A DNA stretch of 12,589 bases from Phoronis ovalis (Eukaryota; Phoronida; Phoronidae), in the NCBI GenBank assembly GCA_028565635.1, contig JAOXYB010043871.1, positions 1 to 12,589 on the forward strand. The letters run 5' to 3'. Position 1 is the first letter of the stretch. Each line of letters opens with the position of its first letter. Made by a program: the position numbers and the translations under genes. The notes under the pieces were generated by a model. It made no database searches. It worked only from the letters and a program-made list of their open reading frames with translations, and was not told the origin of the DNA. This document shows positions 7,601-12,589 of the stretch, piece by piece.

Positions 7601-10468
7601 CCCTACCTACTCAGACTTTCACCCGTTAAACAACTTATCTATTTAATGTGGTCATATATTTTTTTAATTAAAAAATAAAGTGACTGTAAGAACTTGCTAA
7701 TTTTTTTATTATAAATTTCACTTTAAAAACTCAGTGAAGTATTTTGGTTCATTTTCAAACCAAACTAGTGATGGATAACTTGAATACACTTCTTAAATAA
7801 CACACAAAGTTATTTTAAAACTTTGTGGCAAAGTGGTAAAAACTTGTTTTTCCCCCGGAAAAAAATCTGTAGGTTCTATCAGACAGACTGTTTAGGCCTA
7901 TTTGTTCAAGTTAGAAATACCATTGCTTTTCTGTATATCCTACAGAAGAGGTTGAACCTGCCTGAATAATCTTTTTTCAGAATTCCACTTCCAGTACCAG
8001 AAGATATATTGAATCTGTTTCCAAAGTCTGATGATAAAGTGCAAGAAAATTATGAAGATCATCAGGGAAAAATTAGAAGTTTTCCTCATATGCGTGGAAA
8101 CTGGGCAACTCATGTTTTTATACCTTGTAAGCTAATTAAGCATGTAATACCTATATATATAGTTAGTGTAATGAAACTACAGTGCCACCTATTGTCAATT
8201 ATTATGTAATCTCAAACCATCCCAGATATTATTGGAACTGTAGTGGATAACTGCAGATGTACTATTACGGAAAACATAGCTGTCAAGTGGTTATTTCATT
8301 TAGTTGGATTTCTTTCTTATACTGAAGTTTGTTTCCTGTGAATATGCCATGTAACTTTATAGTTATAAACTGTTGAAAAGCAATGATCAAAATCTTTGAC
8401 CCCATCATCTGTTATTATTATGTACAGTTATTAAAACACATATGGAAATGTAATTATGACTGATTGTATTGCAATTTTTTTCCTTCTTGGACTTACAGTA
8501 GCAAAGATGATGTTTATTACTACTATTCAGATATTGTTCACGCAAGTAATTTTGTTATAGGATGACAAAATTGCTGTTCTAAAATTAATTTTGTGAGAAG
8601 GCTCCTGGTCAAAGCAACTTGACAGACATGTTGATGCAAGCCTCTTTTTCTTATTCAGATACACCTGATCCACATGTACTGAAGTTGATAACATCTCTGC
8701 AGAAATGCCTCCATCCAGATGTAGCGTTCAATGTGATGGAAGAATTTCACATTAGTGTCTCCCGGACTGTCGTCATCGCCTTGCATTGTATAGAACCATT
8801 GATAGATTCACTAAGGGAACAAGTATATGCAATAACTAGGTTAGTTTTACAGTAAAAACTATGGGTCGTTGTATTTCTTTAAGAAGTTTTTTTGAGAGAA
8901 GCTGCTATTTCTCAACGATTTTTATTCAACTGGATTTTTTTTTCCTGTAAAAACATATTATATTATTCAAGTATGTTCTCTCAAGATAACTCCTTGTGAT
9001 ATTTCAGAAGTGAAACATTTTAATGCATCAAATCAAAATAATAGTTATGCGGAATAATTTAACCAGGCAATTAATTAACACACCCCTGTTCTATCTGTCT
9101 TAAGTTATTGTAGTTTCTATGATTATAATTTTGCTAGCCTTAGCTATAAGTACTTTTCATCGGCATGTGATAAAATAAAATTTAAAAAATTTTGTAACAT
9201 CTTCAACATAAAAGTATATATTGTAGACTTAATTGTTACAGGTTTCCTGTAAAGTTCCAAGAGCTTGGCATCTATACTAATGATGAGAAAACAAGATCAT
9301 TTATTGGACTTAAAGTTAACGCAGGTGACACTAACCTCAGGCATGTCACGCAACAAGTTGATATAGTAATGCAAGACTTTAGCTTACCAATATATTACAA
9401 GGTAAATGATAAAGGTTAATAGAGACAATGTAGTCCAGTTGTCCAGAATTCGTTAAACTGAGAGTTTTAATTTTAAAGCTTTCACTGATTGTGCATTAGG
9501 TTTGGCCAGCTCAAGAATTGTTAGTTGAAACCATAAACATAAGGGCGACTCGCCATTGCAAATTGGATAATCAATATTCCCAACTTTTCACCTTGCACAA
9601 AACGTAAATAGACTAAAACAGCACCCATTTAAGTAAACGTAAAAAACACTTCGAGGGTTACTGTTAATACGAAATATGTCATTTGTGTTGTTTTTCAGCA
9701 CCCATCTTTTCATGTAAGTTTATGCTGGGCATTAGGAGATGTAACAAGTAAAATAACAGACCACATGCCAAAGCTGCAAGTATGTATCATATAAATCAAA
9801 TAAGTATGTATCATATAAATCATATAAGTATGTATCATATAAAATCTCCAACTTGTCTGACAGAGAATCAAGGCCTTGTTTCTTTATATTAAATTTTCCA
9901 CATTGAATTCAAAACTAAAATGACTTACAACCTGGAAGCCATTTTGCAATTTATTTCTATTTTAGCGATCAAAATAAATTATAGCTCGATTCATAGCACA
10001 TCTATTTGCGTTTCTTTCTTTTTTTAAATAATTAAAAGCTAGTAAGTAATCTGATGTATGTCTGTACACAATACTGATATTCTAGTAGGATGTTAATTTG
10101 AATTATCAATTATGATAAGATAGCATATTTGCTTTGATGACTACGCATTAAAAACTTCAAATACTTTCCTATTCTTATAAAAACTTGTAATCAATGTTCA
10201 TGGTTAGTAAGAACATTTACAGTAAAACAACATGCTGAATTTCTTTTCCAGCAACAATAAGTAGAATATTTGGTTTCTTGCAGTTTCAAGTTAATATGTT
10301 CCCAAAAAAAGAAAACATGTATATTTTTTTATGTTTATTTTTTATCCCTTTCAGAAGAAAATGGAAGAATGTTTTATGGAAGATTCTGACGTACTTTCTA
10401 TGATGGCTACAGAGATACAATGTAAAACAGGAAATAAACTATTCAGCTTTTCACTTGTTGATAGGTAG
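4455..10468 (+). CDS. USB1: U6 snRNA phosphodiesterase USB1 (complete, six exons)
   Basis: Exons 4455-4630, 7981-8126, 8659-8839, 9242-9401, 9699-9779 and 10355-10468 join in phase at GT-AG sites to give 285 aa (human 265). USB1 is a nuclear 2H-family 3'-5' exoribonuclease that trims the oligo(U) tail of U6 snRNA and leaves a terminal phosphate, protecting U6 for the spliceosome. The N-terminus is acidic/Ser-rich (12-24) then basic (KRKKK at 34-38, a likely nuclear signal). The core starts near 60 with IPLPVPEDILNLFP, RSFPHMRGNWATHVFIP, HISVS (H138, S140), DEKTRSFIGL (182-191) and HPSFHVSLCW (H226, S228), ending CKTGNKLFSFSL. Both catalytic His are present, 88 residues apart as in human (H120/H208). 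The start is the first ATG after the CRE promoter. Identification rests on many matching family motifs. Confidence 0.95.
4770..4870. repeat. GC-richer patch with perfect CCCCC-T-GGGGG palindrome
   Basis: The surroundings are AT-rich, but this stretch contains GGCCTATAT facing ATATAATAGGCC (4833-4850) and an 11-nt perfect palindrome at 4849-4859. It probably comes from an old dispersed repeat; no family was identified. The open frame through it is not supported as coding. Confidence 0.35.
4918..5221 (+). repeat. Degenerate ~32-bp minisatellite, core ATTTACCACAGGGTAT
   Basis: Cores begin at about 4918, 4958, 4990, 5022, 5080, 5111, 5143, 5174 and 5206, giving steps of 40, 32, 32, 58, 31, 32, 31 and 32. 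The 58 step may hide one badly decayed unit. Perfect cores occur at 4918, 4958 and 5080; others read TTACCACAGGGAATAT, ATTTTATACAGGGTAT, ATTTACGACGGTAT and ATTTACGACATGGAGTAT. The second half of each unit is T-rich and variable. The array lies inside USB1 intron 1 and is not coding. Confidence 0.75.
5388..5730. mobile_element. MITE-like element with 32-bp terminal inverted repeats
   Basis: The ends 5388-5419 and 5699-5730 are inverted copies matching at about 30 of 32 positions; both begin CCTATTCAAA when read inward and contain ACTATCGTCTTTCGAA. Weaker symmetry continues inward for another ~12 nt. The 343-bp length, AT-rich interior and absence of an open frame fit a non-autonomous DNA transposon. 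No clear target-site duplication is visible (left flank CTTCAAAA, right flank ACCAGTAT), so the superfamily cannot be named. Confidence 0.7.
6797..6834 (+). repeat. Duplicate of the USB1 exon-2 acceptor region
   Basis: This stretch reproduces TTGAACCTGCCTGAATAA, a pyrimidine tract, CAG and AATTCCACTT, which recur at 7952-7990 where they form the real exon-2 acceptor and the first codons. Differences are small (one substitution and two fewer T in the tract). After the shared part, this copy continues into TTA TAA in the USB1 frame, so it cannot replace exon 2. Confidence 0.8.
7981..8126 (+). CDS. USB1: USB1 exon 2
   Basis: Acceptor CTTTTTTCAG, donor GTAAGC. Encodes residues 59-107: IPLPVPEDILNLFPKSDD, then GKIRSFPHMRGNWATHVFIP, the best conserved N-terminal block of USB1 (human has RTFPHERGNWATHVYVP). 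It leaves in phase 1 and the split codon becomes Tyr108. Confidence 0.93.
8127..8658 (+). other. USB1: USB1 intron 2, nothing else seen
   Basis: A 532-nt phase-1 intron from GTAAGC to TTCTTATTCAG. An open frame crosses its 3' end into exon 3, but the part before the acceptor has no USB1 similarity. Confidence 0.75.
8659..8839 (+). CDS. USB1: USB1 exon 3 with first HxS motif
   Basis: Acceptor TTCTTATTCAG, donor GTTAGT. Encodes residues 108-168 and includes EEFHISVSRTVVIALH. H138 and S140 form the first of the two HxS motifs of the 2H phosphodiesterase fold; the His takes part in acid-base catalysis. The exon continues through the helix EPLIDSLREQV. Confidence 0.93.
8840..9241 (+). other. USB1: USB1 intron 3, nothing else seen
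   Basis: A 402-nt phase-2 intron from GTTAGT to AATTGTTACAG. AT-rich, without recognised repeats or genes. Confidence 0.75.
9242..9401 (+). CDS. USB1: USB1 exon 4
   Basis: Encodes residues 168-221, including IYTNDEKTRSFIGLKVNAG, which closely matches the human IYTNQEKTRTFIGLEV block, and the helix HVTQQVDIVMQDFSLPIYYK. It ends at AAG|GTAAAT in phase 0, just before the second catalytic motif. Confidence 0.93.
9699..9779 (+). CDS. USB1: USB1 exon 5 with second HxS motif
   Basis: An 81-nt exon after GTTTTTCAG encoding residues 222-248. HPSFHVSLCWALGD carries H226 and S228, the second catalytic pair. The family reads HPSFHLSLAW, so the active site is intact. The donor CAA|GTATGT is the first of three tandem copies. 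Confidence 0.93.
9778..9841 (+). repeat. Triplicated 24-bp unit that includes the exon-5 donor
   Basis: Three direct copies of AAGTATGTATCATATAAATC begin at 9778, 9802 and 9826 with exact 24-nt spacing; only the last few bases vary. GTATGT donors therefore occur at 9780, 9804 and 9828. The first is exon 5's own 5' splice site. Use of a later copy would add VCII followed by TAA, truncating USB1 before its last exon. Confidence 0.9.
9842..10354 (+). other. USB1: Remainder of USB1 intron 5, nothing else seen
   Basis: AT-rich sequence from the end of the donor repeat to the acceptor TTTTATCCCTTTCAG. No exon, repeat or RNA gene was recognised. Confidence 0.7.
10355..10468 (+). CDS. USB1: USB1 exon 6, C-terminus and stop
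   Basis: Encodes residues 249-285 and TAG. EIQCKTGNKLFSFSL matches the family C-terminus (human VRCKSGNKFFSMPL), the final beta strand of the 2H fold. The protein carries a slightly different tail (VDR) than the single Lys that ends human USB1. Confidence 0.93.
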   Translation, partial: KKMEECFMEDSDVLSMMATEIQCKTGNKLFSFSLVDR

Positions 10469-12049
10469 CTGTGTTTACCACTATTCAGTAGGTCATAGCA
10501 AGAGAACCACTGATCTTATCAGACTAAATGAAGATCACTGATCATCATTACGCCCTGTTGCAGTCACATGTAAGAGTGATGAACTGATTTGTGAAGTAGC
10601 TCTGTCAGATGTTGCCAGGCCCACTTCATCTACTTTATTTACAGTGGAATTCTGTAGTGAAACATTTCAAATTTTGTAACAATTTCTGCAACAGAAATAC
10701 GAAATTCTGCAAAATTGCGCACAACTTATATATTAAATGATTTTTCGAAGTTTCAAACCCAAAAAATTAAAATTTAATCAAAAACAATTATTTTTGTAAA
10801 CCGGATAAAAGATCAAAGTTATTACAGCACCCTGGCTGTAATTCCAAGCTGACACTGTGAGTACTTCCGTTACCTAAAGTGCTTATAGAGTCCTAGAATT
10901 GCCCCAGTAAACTACTGTGGTGAGTTTGATCTTGATTACTTTATGGTAAAAAAACCCAATCAAATAAGTGGCAAAATTATAAAACTTATTTTCTGCGGGA
11001 TACCTTCCAAGGCGCAGTAATATGGAATACCGCAGGGACTGATTTATGGTCTACAAATAAATAGAATCTTCTTCTGCATCATATTCTGTGGGATATGACT
11101 GCTGTTTCTTCGTACTGTTGTAGTCAATTTTGCCACTACAATACAACTACACACTACAACCAAACATCGCTGCATTATACACAATAGTAAAAAAAAACAA
11201 CTAAATATTTTAACTTTCACAATTAAATTATCTCCTGAGTCGGCCAAGAGTCTCTTTGTGGCAACATTGCTTTATGAATAAACATAGCAAGCTTACTGAA
11301 TAAAAAGTAATTGGCAGTTGCCAACGGCATTCTGAATTTTATATCATCCAGATGTACACAATAATACCTAGGAATACATTGTTCCCGTAAAGATGAAAAC
11401 TTGGCCAAACTAAGAGGATGTGCAACTCATTCTCCACCTTGTTACACTGTATACCCACATAAATACCATACACGACCATTCCACACAAAGTCATGCATTT
11501 GCTTGAAAAGATATACATCATTTAATACATTGATTCTCACATTTTTCATCTCCACTGGCAGCCATTTACAAGTGTTGACTCTTTATAGTTAATTCCATTA
11601 GAATGTACCTTTAGCGTGATTAACTGGTTGTCTCTGTGTTACTGTCAACTAAATGAATGAGTCCTGCTATTTGTTGGGTGACAAATATTGTAGAAGCTAT
11701 TTAGCAATTCTTCTGTTTAATGAACAGTAGATAAGTAGTACAATAATCATTAACAAAATAAGTGGATATTTTGACAATTGCAAAACAAATATTGAAAAAA
11801 ATTGTTTATGTGAACACATCTAAAAAACTTTATAAGATTTTCTTAAAAGTGGGTTAAAAGTGACACTGGATTGTCAAAGTTTTGCCACATGGTAGTCAAA
11901 CTAAGTTTACTTCAAAAACTTGAAAAACAATTTTCAATCCAGAAAATGTACAATTTATAAAAAATTGCTTTTATCAACAGGTGTACATAGAAAAAAAATT
12001 GTTCTTAGAGTTCTGTCCATCTCGGACAGTTTACATGAATGTCTGAATA
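10469..12049. other. Tail-to-tail intergenic region / 3' UTRs
   Basis: About 1.6 kb between the USB1 stop and the stop of the minus-strand gene on the right. Candidate USB1 poly(A) signals on plus are ATTAAA at 10732-10737 and AATAAA at 11056-11061, 11277-11282 and 11299-11304. For the opposing gene, ATTAAA on minus lies at 11716-11721 and 11521-11526. Small inverted repeats occur, for example TTGTAGT/ACTACAA near 11118-11141. Open frames here lack similarity and splice logic. Confidence 0.5.
11056..11061 (+). terminator. Candidate USB1 poly(A) signal AATAAA
   Basis: The first canonical AATAAA downstream of the USB1 stop, 588 nt after it. ATTAAA at 10732 would give a shorter 3' UTR, and AATAAA at 11277 and 11299 longer ones. 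Which is used cannot be told from sequence alone. Confidence 0.35.
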
Positions 12050-12157
12050 TTAAATACTGCTTTCTATCATAAAGGCAGCGTTAACATTTTCTGATGCTTG
12101 CTGTTGCTTGCTCCTTTTCTTTCTTGTTACATTGTTAAGTTCATCGACCGATCTTGT
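12050..12157 (-). CDS. Likely last coding exon of an unrecognised gene
   Basis: After a good acceptor (TTTGTCTTACAG on the minus strand) one frame stays open for 35 codons to a TAA: TRSVDELNNVTRKKRSKQQ, then QASENVNAAFMIESSI. The other two frames stop within about 12 codons. The sequence is strongly charged, with a KKRSK basic patch, as in a nuclear protein tail. No family was recognised and upstream exons are beyond the window, so only the splice signal and frame support it. Confidence 0.5.
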   Translation of the reverse strand, partial: TRSVDELNNVTRKKRSKQQQASENVNAAFMIESSI

Positions 12158-12589
12158 CTGTAAGACAAATACAAAATCATTGTAGCTGCCATCGAAATTA
12201 CATCAGTATTGTCCAATGATGACAATGTCATAATCATTCGAGAGCACATCAAGACATATGAGATAATCTACCTTAATAGTATTTAGCAGTTAAATCTAAA
12301 TTTACAAATCTTCCTCTATTTGATGGCAATACAGTGAACTACTATGCAGAGAAATATAAACAGTAATAAAGAATCTTGTTTACTATAATTGCAGTCATTT
12401 TATTTTTGGCAATTTCTGAATTATCACCAAGTATGACGATATTAATAAACAAGACATTTGTCATGTCTAATGCCCATCCAATGTGTAGGATTATATTTTT
12501 TTAACAGGATTGTTTTTTACATTAGAAAGAATATAATACATCATGCATTATAATCTGGTTTATCATTGTGGGGTACTCTTATTCAAAAT
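12158..12589. other. Right-edge AT-rich sequence, probably intron of the minus-strand gene
   Basis: If the 12157 acceptor is real, this is intron leading to exons outside the window. Both strands were scanned; no second exon with open frame and matching splice sites was found. Confidence 0.4.

Larger units (their letters stand above)
4631..7980 (+). other. USB1: USB1 intron 1 (3.35 kb), repeat-rich
   Basis: A phase-2 intron from GTATAT to CTTTTTTCAG. In order it holds a GC-richer patch with a CCCCCTGGGGG palindrome (4849-4859), a ~32-bp minisatellite (4918-5221), a second GC-richer patch (to about 5345), a 343-bp inverted-repeat element (5388-5730), a short internal direct repeat (about 5797-5845), a copy of the exon-2 acceptor (6797-6834), and AT-rich DNA with small inverted repeats, including CACAAAGT/ACTTTGTG (7803-7810, 7820-7827). 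No nested gene was found. Confidence 0.75.

Noticed and set aside
8009-8209. 66-residue frame starting at an internal Met of USB1 exon 2
   Set aside because: It is the USB1 reading frame itself, read through the donor into intron 2; the tail after FIP is intronic.
11044-11592. Several 60-67 residue open frames downstream of USB1
   Set aside because: They overlap each other on both strands, show no domains, and fit chance open frames in 3' UTR or intergenic DNA.
1-12589. tRNA, rRNA or other structured RNA genes
   Set aside because: No A/B box pair with cloverleaf, no rRNA-like conserved block and no snRNA-like sequence was recognised on either strand by eye.

Overview
The window looks like a gene-rich stretch of an AT-rich invertebrate animal nuclear genome. 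Both main genes are split by GT-AG introns, use metazoan AATAAA poly(A) signals, and lie among short repeats. The TACATGTA-type microsatellite, and a left-edge repeat remnant made of a GACGACGCCGACG tract followed by a terminal hairpin, resemble repeats familiar from molluscs, especially bivalves. That taxonomic call is an inference of moderate strength. No bacterial, viral or organellar gene organisation was seen.

Layout: (1) Bases 1-190 hold the 3' end of a dispersed repeat. (2) Bases 740-4241, minus strand, hold a six-exon gene reconstructed from matching splice phases. It encodes an unrecognised protein of at least 360 residues with one KH RNA-binding domain (GKKG loop), a helical linker, and a C-terminal Cys/His module of CHORD-like pattern (CxxC, CxHHPG, WxCC, CxxH). 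(3) About 4412-4457 is a very compact divergent promoter with an ETS-like GGAA next to a perfect CRE palindrome TGACGTCA, only tens of bases from the USB1 start codon. (4) Bases 4455-10468, plus strand, hold a complete six-exon USB1 gene (U6 snRNA 3'-5' phosphodiesterase, 285 aa). Both HxS catalytic motifs are intact and spaced as in human USB1. (5) Bases 10469-12049 are a tail-to-tail intergenic region with poly(A) signals. (6) Bases 12050-12157, minus strand, hold the likely last coding exon of a third, unrecognised gene entering from the right.

Intron 1 of USB1 (3.35 kb) has collected a ~32-bp minisatellite array, a 343-bp MITE-like element with 32-bp inverted ends, and a ~38-bp duplicate of the exon-2 acceptor. 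Intron 5 begins with three tandem copies of its own 5' splice site. The two divergent genes both appear to concern RNA: one trims U6 snRNA and the other probably binds RNA. Shared control through the CRE is an inference from the layout.

The best candidate for something undescribed is the KH plus CHORD-like protein. It also has a possible short isoform, made by reading through a splice donor to a stop codon and a double AATAAA, that would lose the zinc module.
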